Assembly: GCA_036186865.1 (NCBI GenBank)
Contig: AP025046.1
Coordinates: 34,542,439 to 34,606,438 of the forward strand
Direction: 5' to 3'
Length of the DNA: 64,000 bases
Origin: Eustoma russellianum
Lineage: Eukaryota; Streptophyta; Magnoliopsida; Gentianales; Gentianaceae
The notes beneath the pieces are model-generated. The model did no database searches. It had not been told where the DNA came from and saw nothing but the letters and a program-made list of their open reading frames with translations. A program made the position numbers and the translations under genes. Positions 22,790 through 33,490 of the stretch are shown in pieces. How positions within the stretch are numbered: the stretch's first letter is position 1; every line of letters starts with the position of its first letter.

Positions 22790-23050
22790 AGCATAGTATA
22801 GTTGGTATTTGAGTTGAGATTTGTTCTAAAAGGTCAAGAGTTTGAATCCAGAGACACACACAGTGTGGCGTTCCTTGCTGCTAGGCCAAAGGCCTGGTTT
22901 GTGGGAACACGCCTTGTAAGGGTAACTGAGTAAGATCTCACCCAATCTAAAAAGTCGCTAGACTCATGATTTACATTCTCCACGCAGCTCCTTGAGCTGA
23001 AGCAGTGGAGGCCCCCGGGTGAGGTATTTCACCTATGCTCCAATATTGTC
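22790..23050 (+). repeat. tRNA-derived SINE (family C)
   Basis: An A-box-like tagtatagttggta at about 22793 and a B-box-like gagtttgaatcc at about 22850 give the tRNA-type pol III promoter. The body ends with ttacattctccacgcagctc ... gcagtggaggcccccgggtgag. A second copy at 53565 shares the promoter layout and the 3' segment. Confidence 0.65.
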
Positions 23051-23505
23051 TAGGTGAAACGGATGCATCTTTCTGGCGTCATGGTCAGCACCACATATAA
23101 CAGCGCCATACCCTTATTTTGAACCCAACCCAAAATAGAAATACAATGCATCGACACACATGACGTATTTCTCTATCAAATCTTCAATCCCATAAACAAA
23201 GCCTAATTTTATGGAGGCCATTTTGGATTTTGTCATTCTGTTGACACAGGTGTCGAATCAAGAAAAAAAGAGTGCAGAAGTTTGTTAGTACATTTTCAAT
23301 TCACAAATTTAATTGCATAAATATGTTACAAGAAAAGCTGAACGACATCCAAACGAAAATATTAAGCGATTACTTATATGAGTTTTATGCAAATCACAAA
23401 CACTCGGATATCTTAAGCATCTGAAATCAGGCCATTGTGAATTCAACAGACTATGTTGGAAGAGGTCAAACTACATTTTGTAACCTTAGTACATCCCCCG
23501 ATTTG
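23051..23505. other. no recognisable gene
   Basis: No ORF or repeat identified. Confidence 0.45.
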
Positions 23506-23509
23506 TCTT

Positions 23510-23738
23510 TAACTATGATCGAATAAAGCAAAATGACTCATTAAATTGGTAGCGCTTCTTATAATGTGAAATAGTAGTTGATCGACACAACTTGATGCAA
23601 TTTTCATTATGGGTCATTAGGAAACCTCTGTGATTTCTGACACGTGGGTATGGTTGGGTATATCTGACCCTCCCATACCCCACCATAAAAGGGAGTCTCT
23701 AAGTCAATAGGTTAAGGTTGTTGTGGTTGTATCGTACA
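23510..23738 (+). repeat. SINE-like repeat (family B)
   Basis: Complete pattern: atgatcgaataaagcaaaat, gcgcttcttataatgtgaaa, then gggtatggttgggtatatc ... gggagtctctaagtcaatag and a ttgttgtggttgt tail. Confidence 0.65.
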
Positions 23739-23749
23739 AAGTCTACAAC

Positions 23750-23926
23750 AACAGCAACAATCATACCCAGTATATCCCAACGACAGCAAAAGCTATCACT
23801 ATGGTCTGGGGAAGGTGAGAGACAAACAAGCAATACCTCTATTCCGATAGAGAGTCTGTTTCCAGTGAGACCCCCAGCTCTATATATACTTGTATAGATA
23901 ACACAATAATAGAGATATGCACTAGT
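23750..23926 (-). repeat. SINE copy (family A)
   Basis: The best-preserved family A copy: ctacaacaacagcaacaatc, cccagtatatcccaacgac ... gagagtctgtttccagtgag ... gctctatatatacttg. It sits back-to-back with the family B copy at 23510, tails adjoining. Confidence 0.65.
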
Positions 23927-24171
23927 GAAGGGATTATATTAAACATAAATATAAAGCTTTCGATCTAAAATAGTCATGACAGTGAATATGTACAAATAAT
24001 TGAAAGACAAATATCACAACAAAAAAGTACAAATTAACTCTAATCATCTAAGTATCGGACAAAGTCTAATCTTATAAATTACACACGATTAGATTCAACA
24101 GATGGGACCTGTTGTCTAATGATAAACTACATAGTTTTATTGCACAAACATATGTCGTGTAACTATGATGC

Positions 24172-25073
24172 TGATGAAGCCGCATCTTCACCAAGGGTCA
24201 AGATGACCTCAAATTAACGTCGTCAGTTAACTTGAAGAGTTGTTAACTGGATTGAAGTTTGTAGCTGGAATAGCTTCCATAATATCTTGCACAATGAAGC
24301 ACAAACCAGAGGTCCCGGGGGGTTGGCCCCAGGAAAAACCCTCCGACGCTCAAGTCAGTTTGGGTCATTTGTCACTGAGAATATAATTTAAATGGTGAGT
24401 TAAGTGTTTCTCACAGTATGAGCTGAAGAGCAATGTGTATGAATTTGCTTTAGGATATCAATGTTTAGATTTCGGATCTCTCTCCTCGTCTGTATTGGCT
24501 TGCTTTTATTAACCTTTTCCCGTCTTTGGCCTATGCTGGCGGATGAGATGTTTGCTTGGGACAGAAAGCCTAGGACGTCGTAGGTCTGCTGATGTGACCA
24601 GTAGACTGGCTGATGTGACTAATAGGTCTGCTGGAATGACCTTGGCGTGTACAGGCTGTATAGCCAGCTGTAGTCACCATATTTGAATTGCACTCCTGCC
24701 TGATGGTCCCATGAGGTAATGTCGTACTTGGTTCCTTCTCCGAAATGCCAAATCAAGCTTTGCCGAAGTACATGATTAGGCCTTGCCGAAGTGTAGAGTT
24801 GGATCCAGCTGAAGTGGTCTGAAGTGCGGCACTTGTACATAAACTGAAGTTGGTGCCGAGGTGCAAACTTTGGCATATTCGTCGGTAATATAATGAGTGT
24901 TATGCAGCCCCGCTGAAGTGCAACCAAGGCCGAACAGTGATGCTTGGGCACTGAACTGCTGAACAGCAATATTTGAGTGCTGAGCTGCTGAATAGTAATT
25001 CTTGTGTGCTGAACTGCATGAGTTGTACCGTTGACTGTTGTTGACTAACAGACGATTTAATTATGGTTTACGT
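24172..25073 (-). repeat. gypsy 3' LTR
   Basis: Plus strand begins TGATGAAGCCGCATC. The inner edge follows tatggttta at 25070; polypurine-tract complement gtttgcccccaga follows. Contains about eight gctgaagtg/gccgaagtg words. A 116-codon minus frame (24969-24619) is shared with the other LTR but has no known domain. Confidence 0.85.
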
Positions 25074-25332
25074 TTGCCCCCAGATTTTGTGTGGCTGAGC
25101 TGAACTGCGAAGGCGGACAAATCTTGTTCTAATAAGCCTGTGACGTGTCTTCATTAACCGAGCAGTTATCCTTTTATTTGCGCCGTAACTCCCGCTTTTA
25201 ATCTAAGCGTTAATTCCAAGACCTCATCATTATCTTTTCGGCGGTTTCAGCTCCCGAGAGGGGAAAAAGCTTTAACCACTGCCTCTTCGAATTTTCAAAC
25301 GAAAAGTTGTGACCTTTCGTTTTTTTCTCACT

Positions 25333-25341
25333 TATAAATAG
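25333..25341 (+). promoter_or_regulatory. TATA box of the antisense accessory gene
   Basis: TATAAATAG in the plus strand, followed about 30 bp later by a pyrimidine-rich leader (tttcttttcttcttcttc). It lies about 245 bp upstream of the predicted start at 25577, inside the internal region next to the 3' LTR. A 62-codon upstream frame (25399-25587) ends overlapping that start. Confidence 0.6.
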
Positions 25342-25576
25342 GGATAATTACCTTAACCCTTTCTTTTCTTCTTCTTCTATTCTGCACACCTGCCTATTAT
25401 GCATTTTTGTTCATCTTCTCCGTCTCCGAAGCCTTTCTTCATCCTACTCCGGTGCTCTTCCTTTCAGCTCAACCCTTCACTCTTCTGTAAGCATTTCTTC
25501 AACTTACTCATGGCTTTCGTTATTTCAACCCCTCCTCCTTCAGATTCCCATAATATATCTACTCATTCTTACCCAG

Positions 25577-28154
25577 ATGAATTCTGATGAGGACAACCGT
25601 CCTTGAAGAAGGTTACGCCCTGCTAGTGGACCTTCTTCGGTTGCTGCCACATCTTCTGCCCTAGTACTCCTGCCGTCTCTTGACAGGGGTTCTCCTTCTC
25701 CGATAGTGCAGGGTTCACTCTGCACTTTAAAGGTTGTTGATATCTCTCTCTTCTGCAGTGAGTTTAGCATTGATAAAGATATTTTCTCCCCACTTTTGCC
25801 TCTCTTTCATCAAACTGCCTATGATCCACCCGTTGGGTATGAGGCAGTTTATGAGGAATACTTCAGGTCAGGGTTTGACCTTCCTGTCTCTGGCCCTCTT
25901 CTTCAAATTCTTGACTTTTACCACCTTAGATTACCACAAATTATGCCCAATGGTCTAAAATTCATCGCCAGCTATCTGCTCTACCTGAGAGCAGCTGAGA
26001 CTGAGTTTGATTTAAATGTCTTTAGGGGGATGTTTGTGTGTAAGCACAAAGAAAGCTGGTATTACTTTAGTAGGAGACATCCTAATAAAGCTATTAACCA
26101 CGCTATAAACATCCCCTCTTCTGTCAAGAACTGGAAGGGCAGATTTTTCTTTGTCAAGGACATAGGGTTACCCGGGAGAACCCTATGGAAATCTGGCCCT
26201 GCAGATAACAAGAGGCCAAGCGAAAGATTCTGCGATAAAGCCTCAAGGTTACTGCATCTTCCCCAGGCTATAGACTGGAAGATGGTGGACAGGTCGGTTG
26301 TAAAGGCGGCCGACATGTACCACATGTGGCCCTCCCATCAATATGAAACTTTAGGTTCTTCTGCTTTAGCCTTAATCTTGGGTATGTTTACATGCTTTAG
26401 GCATTTATTGACTCTTCTTGAGGTTGTGCATACATTTTGATTAATGTGTTATTCCGTTTTGCAGGAACCATGGTGTCTGAAAGCCTTGGAAAACTGAAGA
26501 AATTGGTTCCCAAGAAGAGAAAGAGAGAGGATGAACAACCTTCTTCTTCTGCTCAGCCTCCTTCCAAGGCTTCTACAGAGGTGCGGGCCCTGCCTGCTCC
26601 TCCAGTCGTTCCTTCCTTCAGACAAGGTAAAGACGAACCATCTTGTTGTTGATATCGTTATTATTTGATTTCAGCACTTTTAACTTGAGTTTTTATTGCA
26701 GCCAAAACTTCTGTTGACACTTCTGCTTCAGCCAAGAAGTCTCTTCAGGCTGCAGCTCAGTCCCTGAAGAAGAAAACTTCTGGGGCCCCAGCCTTGCCTT
26801 CCAAATCCGTGGCAAAGGCTGGGGCAAGTGTCAAGAAGACTGCCCCTCCTCCAAAGGTCATCATCAAGGCTCCTCAAGCCAAAGTGACTCCACCAGTTGC
26901 GTCAACCAGTGATATTCAAGCTCCTGAGGCACCCATTTTTGATCCAGTCCTGGCTGCACCAGTTCCTGATCTAGTTTCTGCTGCACCAGTCTCCATTCAA
27001 GCCTCAGTTTCTCCTCCAGGGGGTCAATCATCAGGGACCCAAAAGATGCCCTTACTGGAGGGGTTGTGGTTACTTCAGGAGAGGCTTCCCCCCGACATCT
27101 TCTTGGGAAAGCTCCATCTGAGGGGGAGCCCTCCTATCAATATCGTCGTGAATGGAGAAACCTGGTGTACGGAGTTGCTAATAATGCGGCTCATCTAGGC
27201 GTGGCAAAAAAGTTAGCTGATCTGCTGCCTGTGGATGAGGCCCAGTTTGCACGCCAGGACTGGAAGTCTGCCTTTGACACGTATTTCAGCAACATGTCCT
27301 TGGTGAGTTTCTTTCGAACCCTACAACCCTTTTACTTAGATTGTCGAAATGATATCTGACCGTGTTGGTTATTGCAGTATCGTGCCCAGGAGTGTGACAT
27401 GCTGAGAAGAGCTGAGGAAATGAGCAGCTTGGTGGTGAATCTCTCTGTGGCCAATGCTGAACTGAAAAGGGCCAATGATGAGTTAGCTGAGACGGCAAGA
27501 CCTGATGATTCCAGGCTGGATGACATGGATGCTGAGCTGAAGACGTTGAGGTCAGAAATGGACTCAATGAAATCAGAGTTGGACTCCCTAAGGTCTGAAA
27601 ACTCCCAGCTGAGAGAAGGAAAGGAGGAGTCCGACACTCGGCTGGCGGTGGCAAATTCACAAGTGGACGAGCTGAAGGAAGTGAAATCCAACTTACAGCT
27701 GGCATCTACCAAAACCCAGGTTGAGTTGGAGTCCTTCCAGAAGGGATTCCATGAAGTGGAGCAAGAACTGTCCCAGCTAAAGAGCCAATCTGAAGCAGAT
27801 CAGAAGATCAAAGAAGAACTGGCTCAGCAGCTTGAAGCAGAAAAGAAAAGCAAAGCTGAGCTCACTTCTCAGTTTGAGTCTCAAGCTGAAGAGATCAAGA
27901 CATCTGCAGTTGCTGAGTTTAGGAAGTCTCAGTACTTTGAAGAAAATCTGATGAAGATGCAAGGGGCTGTTTTTGCAATGGGGCAGACTTGTTCAATTGA
28001 CGCCTGCCAAGAAGTCTATCCAGACCTAGATAAGGAGCATCCTCAACTTGCCGATCTCTACAACACTGAGGCTGAAGTTATTTTCGATAAGCTCCTTGAG
28101 CAATTCAAGGAAGGAATTGACCTCAGAGAAGCTGATCAGGAGGAGGAGGAGTAG
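25577..28154 (+). pseudogene. antisense accessory gene of the gypsy element (gypsy-type Transposase_28-like, coiled coil)
   Basis: A spliced gene opposite to gag-pol. Predicted exons: 25577-26381, 26465-26626, 26702-27302, 27378-28154, with GT..AG introns of about 75-83 bp (donors ggGTATGT, agGTAAAG, tgGTGAGT; acceptors TTTTGCAG, TATTGCAG, TATTGCAG) and matching phases. The N-terminal part (VYEEYFRSGFDLPVSGPL, GLKFIASYLLYLRA, GMFVCKHKESWYYFSRR, GRFFFVKDIG) looks like the plant 'putative gypsy type transposon' family (Pfam Transposase_28). Exon 2 has a basic run PKKRKRE, a likely nuclear signal. Exon 3 is Pro/Ala-rich and ends in a conserved block (REWRNLVYGVANNAAHLGVA). Exon 4 is a long coiled coil with an acidic tail. 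Damage: a TGA at codon 10 (25604) and a frameshift near 27015-27045. Known parallel: Tat-lineage Grande carries an antisense gene encoding a nuclear protein. Confidence 0.8.
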
Positions 28155-28289
28155 TATAGGATTTTTTTCTTTTCTTGTAATTTTTTGTAGTTGTAACAGA
28201 TGATTTGTTCAATGAAAATCCACTTTTTTCCAACTCTTGCTCTTCAGCTTATTTCAGTTTCCGTAACTGTCTTTGTCTTCTGTATGTGA

Positions 28290-29385
28290 AGTTTCATTTG
28301 CTCTATTTCAATAGTTAGTGCAAACATTTGTCTTCAGCATTGCAAAGTTTTACTTGCTCTATTTCTATAGTTTGCAAGCGTTTGTCTTCGGCTTGAGAAA
28401 CTTTCATTTGCTCTATATCCATAGTTATTGCAAGTATTTGTCTTCAACACTGCGAAGTTTCATTTTCATTTGCTCTATTTCAATAGTTTGCAAACATCTC
28501 TTTTTGCACTGCGAAGTTTTGTTTGCTCTATTTCAATAGTTATGCAAGCATTTGATCTTCTGCACAGCGAAGTTCCATCTTCATTTGCTCTATTTCCATA
28601 GTTTGCAAACATCTCTCTTCTGCAGTGCAAAGTTTTGTTTGCTCTATTTCAATAGTTATGCAAATATTTGTCAACTTGATCTATTTCCATAGTTTGCAAA
28701 CATCTCTCTTCAGCACTGCGAAGTTTTGTTTGCTCTATTTCAATAGTTATGTAAGCTTTTGATCTTCTGCACAGCGAAGTTCCGTCTTCATTTGCTCTAT
28801 TTCCATAGTTTGCAAACATCTCTCTTCTGCACTGCGAAGTTTTGTTTGCTTTATTTCAATAGTTATGCAAATATTTGTCTTCAACTTGCTCTATTTCCAT
28901 AGTTTGCAAACATCTCCCTTCAGCACTGCGAAGTTTTGTTTGCTCTATTTCAATAGTTATGCAAGCATTTGATCTGCACAGCGAAGTTCCATCTTCATTT
29001 GCTCTATTTCCGTAGTTTTCAAACATCTCTCTTCTGCACTGGGAAGTTTTGTTTGCTCTATTTCAATAGTTATGCAAATATTTGTCTTCAACTTGCTCTA
29101 TTTCCATAGTTTGTAAACATCTCTCTTCAGCACTGCGAAGTTTTGTTTGCTCTATTTCAATAGTTATGCAAGCATTTGGTCTTCTGCACAGCGAAGTTCC
29201 ATCTTCATTTGCTCTATTTCCGTAGTTTGCAAACATCTCCCTTCAGCACTGCGAAGTTTTGTTTGCTCTATTTCAATAGTTATGCAAATATTTGTTTTCA
29301 ACTTGCTCTAAAACCATAGTTTGCAAACATCTCTCTTCAGCACTGCGAAGTTTTGTTTGCTCTATTTCAATAGTTATGCAAGCAT
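28290..29385. repeat. 53/62-bp alternating tandem array in the gypsy 3' region
   Basis: Repeats of ttgctctatttcaatagtt and ttgctctatttccatagttt, joined by gcaaacatctctcttctgca or gcacagcgaagttccatc segments. Successive ttgctctattt sites fall at 28298, 28354, 28408, 28470, 28523 and 28585, so monomers of about 54 bp give way to an alternating 53+62 bp dimer (about 115 bp). The array lies between the integrase end and the antisense gene. Confidence 0.85.
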
Positions 29386-29681
29386 TTATATTTGGTCTCG
29401 GCCCTTGGCTCCGCCAAAATATTTTGCCGTTTGACTGAAGTGCAGCTCAGCCATGCTTTAGCTTGCCAATGATAATAATTTTTAGATAAAGTAAAATCTG
29501 TTACTTAATCCATTTAGGCAAAATGAATGAACCACAAGTCGACTTTGTCACGAACATTGTTTTATTCAATCTTCAGTACCACTGGTAATAAATAATTTAC
29601 ATTTTTCTAGCACTGCTAGAAAAAGAAAACCGTGAAAGACTTCTTTGGGAAAACCACTCAGACCTGCTGAGGTGAAATTCA

Positions 29682-32483
29682 TCATTGATGTAGAAGCCTT
29701 AAATGAGTAGAATGCCAAGTCCTTGGTAAAGTTTTGCCTTCCAAGGTTTGTAATTTATACGCCCCATTTGAGCGCACCACCTCAATCCGGTAAGGTCCTT
29801 CCCGCTTAGGATTGAGAGTTCCAGTTGGTGCTGCATGGCTTGCTTCATTGTTGCGCAATACCAAGTCCCCCACTTGATAGGATCTTGGCCATACTCGGGA
29901 ATTGTAATATTGCGCAATTAGATTCTTGTATTGAGCCATGCGGACATGAGCCCACTCCCTTTTCTCTTCCAGCTCATCCAAATTCAACTTTAACTCCTGG
30001 TCATTGATTCCAGCAGAGTAATAATCCGTCCGGGTAGAGCTGGAACCAATTTCGGCTGGGATGACTGCCTTAGTGCCATACACTAAGGAAAACGGTGTTT
30101 CCTTAGTGGAGGTAGAGGGAGTAGTTCGATATGCCCATAATACGCTTGGGAGCTCCTCTATCCAACTTGCTCCAATTTGGAATAGACGTTTTCTCAGTCC
30201 ATCCTTGATTTTTCTATTGGCCAATTCAACTTGTCCGTTAGCTTGAGGGTGCGCTACCGAAGTAAAACGTTGTTCAATCTTGAGCTCGGCACACCAACTC
30301 TTAACAGGGTCATCAGCGAACTGTTTTCCATTGTCTGATATAAGAACTTGTGAAAGGCCAAAACGACATATGATGTTCTTCCACAAGAATTTCTTGATCT
30401 GATTCCCCGTTATTGTAGCTAAGGGTTCTGCTTCTACCCATTTGGTGAAGTAATCAATGCCAACAACCAAAAATTTGACTGATCCTGGGGCTTGGGGTAG
30501 AGGTCCAACAAGATCTATCCCCCATTGTACAAATGGCCAGGGACTTGCAATAGAGGTGAGCTCTTGGCTCGGCAAATGTGTCATTGGAGCATTGACTTGG
30601 CATGCTGGACACTTTTTGACCAATTCTTCTGTATCACGTTGCAGAGTGGGCCAGTAATATCCAGCAAGATAACATTTCCTTGCCAACGACTGGGCACCAG
30701 AATGATTTCTGCAGATTCCTTGGTGCATCTCTCGAGGGATGTAATCTCTTTCCTCTTCAGTCACGCATTTCAACCAAGGCTGCAAAAATGATTTTTTATA
30801 AAGGTGGTCGTTGAAAAGGGCATACCTTACTGCCTTCAAACGAAGGCGCCGAGCTGCACGCTTATCCTCGGGCTGAACTCCATGCTGCAAGAAATTAACA
30901 AGTTCGTCCATCCAGGTGTTGTGATAGTCCACTTGCAGCACTTCATTAGCATCATAAGCACGATGCTTCACCAGCTCCACAACTATCTTTTTTCTCAAAG
31001 TTGTTGAAGTGGATGATGCTAGCCGAGATAACGCGTCAGCTCTCTTGTTGGCAGATCTGGGGATATGTTCAATGCTGAAGTGCTCGAATGCCTGTCCGAG
31101 CTGCAGCACTTTAGCTAGATATCTTTTCATGTTTTCCTCTTTGGCTTCATAATCCCCATTGACCTGAGAAACAATCAATTGTGAATCACTTCGGGAGATG
31201 ATTCGTTCTGTCCCCAACTTTCTTGCAAGGCTTAGTCCTGCTATGAGGGCCTCATATTCTGCCTCGTTGTTAGTTGATTCAAAGTCAAATCGCAAGGCGT
31301 ATTCAAATTCTTCTTTGTTAGGGTTGATGATTAGGAGTCCTGCTCCACAACCATCTTTGGAGGAGGACCCATCCACATATAATGTCCATTCAGCCACTGG
31401 CTTGATATCTTCCTCCACGGATATCCCTTCACCTAAGAAATCTGCTAATGCTTGGGCTTTGATGGAAGTTCTTGATTTGTACTGAATGTCGTACTCTGCA
31501 AGCTCCACAGCCCATTTTGCAGCTCGGCCAGATGTGTCTGGTCTGGACAAGATTTGCTTTAAGGGCTGGTCAGTGACCACTATAATGGGATGAGCTTGCA
31601 AGTAAGGCCTGAACTTCCTCGCTGCCACTACGAGTGCTAAGACTATCTTCTCAGCATTGGGATATCTCACTTCAGGCCCATGTAAAATTTTACTTGCGAA
31701 ATAAATGGGCCTTTGTACATTATCTTGCTCCCTGAGCAGAACTGCACTAACAGCTTCTTTGCACGTTGAGAGGTATAGATATAACTCTTCTCCGGGCAGA
31801 GGTGAAGTAAGCATTGACACCTCAGCTAGATGGGATTTTAGCTCGTCGAAGGCCTTTTGACATTGGTCGTCCCACTGGAAAGCTGCTTTCTTTTTCAAAA
31901 CCTGGAAGAAAGGAAGGGATCTTTCGGCTGATTTGGATAGAAATCTGCTCAGGGCTGCGATTCGACCCGTTAACCTCTGCACTTCCTTTACGTTCCTAGG
32001 GGGATGCATGTTTTGTATAGCTTCAATTTTAGCAGGGTTTGCCTGTACCCCATCTTTGGAAACCATGTATCCCAAGAACTTTCCAGTACGAACCCCAAAC
32101 ATGCACTTCTTTGGGTTTAGTCTCATGCGTGAGTCTCTCAGCACAGTGAAAACTTCCCTTAAATTTTTGATATATTGATCAAGAGTCCTGCTCTTGATTA
32201 ACATATCGTCGATGTAGACTTCCATTATCCGACCAATTTGTTCACTGAACAAGGAATTGACCAGACGTTGATAAGTGGCCCCAGCGTTCTTCAATCCGAA
32301 TGGCATAGTTACATAACAATAAGTACCTGAATCAGTTACGAAAGCAGTCTTTTTCTGATCTTCTAATGCCACGAGGATCTGATTATAGCCTTTCAAGGCA
32401 TCCAAGAAATCAAAGACTTCATGCCCAAGTGTTGAATCCACTAACCTATCGATTTTCGGAAGTGGGTACAATCTTTTGGACAT
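29682..32483 (-). CDS. gypsy pol frame: RT, RNase H, second RNase H, integrase (933 codons)
   Basis: Uninterrupted. RT palm motifs: YPLPKIDRLVD, FLDALKGYNQI, FGLKNAGATYQRLVN and the catalytic VYIDDMLIKS (near residues 110-120). The gypsy RNase H/tether follows (QKAFDELK, IYFASKIL, VVTDQPLKQIL). A second, archaeal-like RNase H begins at WTLYVDGSSSKDGCGAG (about 385) with NNEAEYEALIAGL and RSDSQLIVSQ. The integrase has an H2C2 finger (HQGICRNHSGAQ ... CPACQ) and a DDE core (WGIDLVGPLP, LISDNGKQF, NGQVELANRK), ending LRLLHQ. The listed start is only where the frame opens. The true frame joins the 33256-32441 segment, from which it is split by a 1-nt deletion near 32470. Confidence 0.92.
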   Translation of the reverse strand: MSKRLYPLPKIDRLVDSTLGHEVFDFLDALKGYNQILVALEDQKKTAFVTDSGTYCYVTMPFGLKNAGATYQRLVNSLFSEQIGRIMEVYIDDMLIKSRTLDQYIKNLREVFTVLRDSRMRLNPKKCMFGVRTGKFLGYMVSKDGVQANPAKIEAIQNMHPPRNVKEVQRLTGRIAALSRFLSKSAERSLPFFQVLKKKAAFQWDDQCQKAFDELKSHLAEVSMLTSPLPGEELYLYLSTCKEAVSAVLLREQDNVQRPIYFASKILHGPEVRYPNAEKIVLALVVAARKFRPYLQAHPIIVVTDQPLKQILSRPDTSGRAAKWAVELAEYDIQYKSRTSIKAQALADFLGEGISVEEDIKPVAEWTLYVDGSSSKDGCGAGLLIINPNKEEFEYALRFDFESTNNEAEYEALIAGLSLARKLGTERIISRSDSQLIVSQVNGDYEAKEENMKRYLAKVLQLGQAFEHFSIEHIPRSANKRADALSRLASSTSTTLRKKIVVELVKHRAYDANEVLQVDYHNTWMDELVNFLQHGVQPEDKRAARRLRLKAVRYALFNDHLYKKSFLQPWLKCVTEEERDYIPREMHQGICRNHSGAQSLARKCYLAGYYWPTLQRDTEELVKKCPACQVNAPMTHLPSQELTSIASPWPFVQWGIDLVGPLPQAPGSVKFLVVGIDYFTKWVEAEPLATITGNQIKKFLWKNIICRFGLSQVLISDNGKQFADDPVKSWCAELKIEQRFTSVAHPQANGQVELANRKIKDGLRKRLFQIGASWIEELPSVLWAYRTTPSTSTKETPFSLVYGTKAVIPAEIGSSSTRTDYYSAGINDQELKLNLDELEEKREWAHVRMAQYKNLIAQYYNSRVWPRSYQVGDLVLRNNEASHAAPTGTLNPKREGPYRIEVVRSNGAYKLQTLEGKTLPRTWHSTHLRLLHQ

Positions 32484-33487
32484 GCTTTGTTGAGATCAGT
32501 GTAATCTATACACATTCTCCAAGACTCATCCTGCTTGGGGACCACTACTGGGTTAGCCAACCAGATTGGAAAAAGCACTTCAACAATGAATTTTATAGCC
32601 AACAACTTTTTGACTTCTTCTTCGATGACTTTATTCCTTTCTGGTGCGAATTGTCGCTTCTTTTGCTTTACTGGCTTCGCCAAAGGATCAACGTTTAGTT
32701 TATGCTCAGCCAGGTGTGATGGAATCCCTGGCATGTCTTCAGCGGTCCATGCGAAAATAATCGCGAATTCTTTCAGCAAATCCTGCAGCTGAGCTAACAG
32801 TTCGGACGGCATCCAGGTCCCGATCGTTATGACATTTTCAGGTCTGCTCGGATTTAGGACAAAGTCTTGTACTGCATCATCCGACTGCAAATGTTCTTCA
32901 TCTGAAGGTATCAGTTCATCAAGACTGACTTGCTGAACTGATTCATTCCCCTTAGTGGCAATAGCGTAGCAAATCTGTGCCACTTGTTTGTCACCTTGTA
33001 TAGTTGCCACTCCCTCTGGAGTGGGAAACTTCATGCTGACATGAAGAGGTGACACAATGGCCTCCAATGCCACCAAAGCTGGGCGTCCTAATATGACATT
33101 GTATGGGGATACGTCCTTGACAACCACAAAGTCTATCCATATGCATCGATAGGCGGGGGTTTGCCAAAACTGCAGTTGAGCGTGACCAGACCTGCTGGCT
33201 GCACGGCAGCTCCGGTGAATCCATACAAGGACGAGGTTACTGTTTTCATCAAGCAATCGGGTAAACCAAGCTGCTGATATACCCGATAGAACTTTATATT
33301 TACGGCACTGCCGGTATCCACGTAGACACGTCAGACTTGCACAACTTTATCAGGAGGAAGGTGTACACACAGCTCTATCACTAAGCCTGTGTTGTTGGAG
33401 TCCAGAGGAATGGGATCTTCTGGCCCATAAGTTAGCTCTCTTACCAACTTGGCTCTTTTAGATGGTGGAGCTGACGAGGTTCCTGAG
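32441..33487 (-). pseudogene. gypsy protease and RT N-terminus, broken
   Basis: Protease: RVYVDTGSAVNIKFY near 33300, preceded by an in-frame TGA at about 33331. The frame then shifts near 33140 into WIDFVVVKDVSPYNVILGRP and on to FAWTAEDMPGIPSHLAEHKL, the linker and RT N-terminus (VKQKKRQFAPERNK, WRMCIDYTDLNKACPKD). After NKACPKD the phase is lost and resumes one base off in the 933-codon frame. Confidence 0.88.
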
Positions 33488-33490
33488 GAA

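Noticed and set aside
24619..24969. 116-codon frame conserved in both LTRs (also 35612-35962)
   Set aside because: LTR copies are about 96% identical, so any frame in one appears in the other. No domain, no codon-type pattern.
28290..29385. CRISPR-like array
   Set aside because: Repeats are adjacent and diverged with no unique spacers; plant retrotransposon context.
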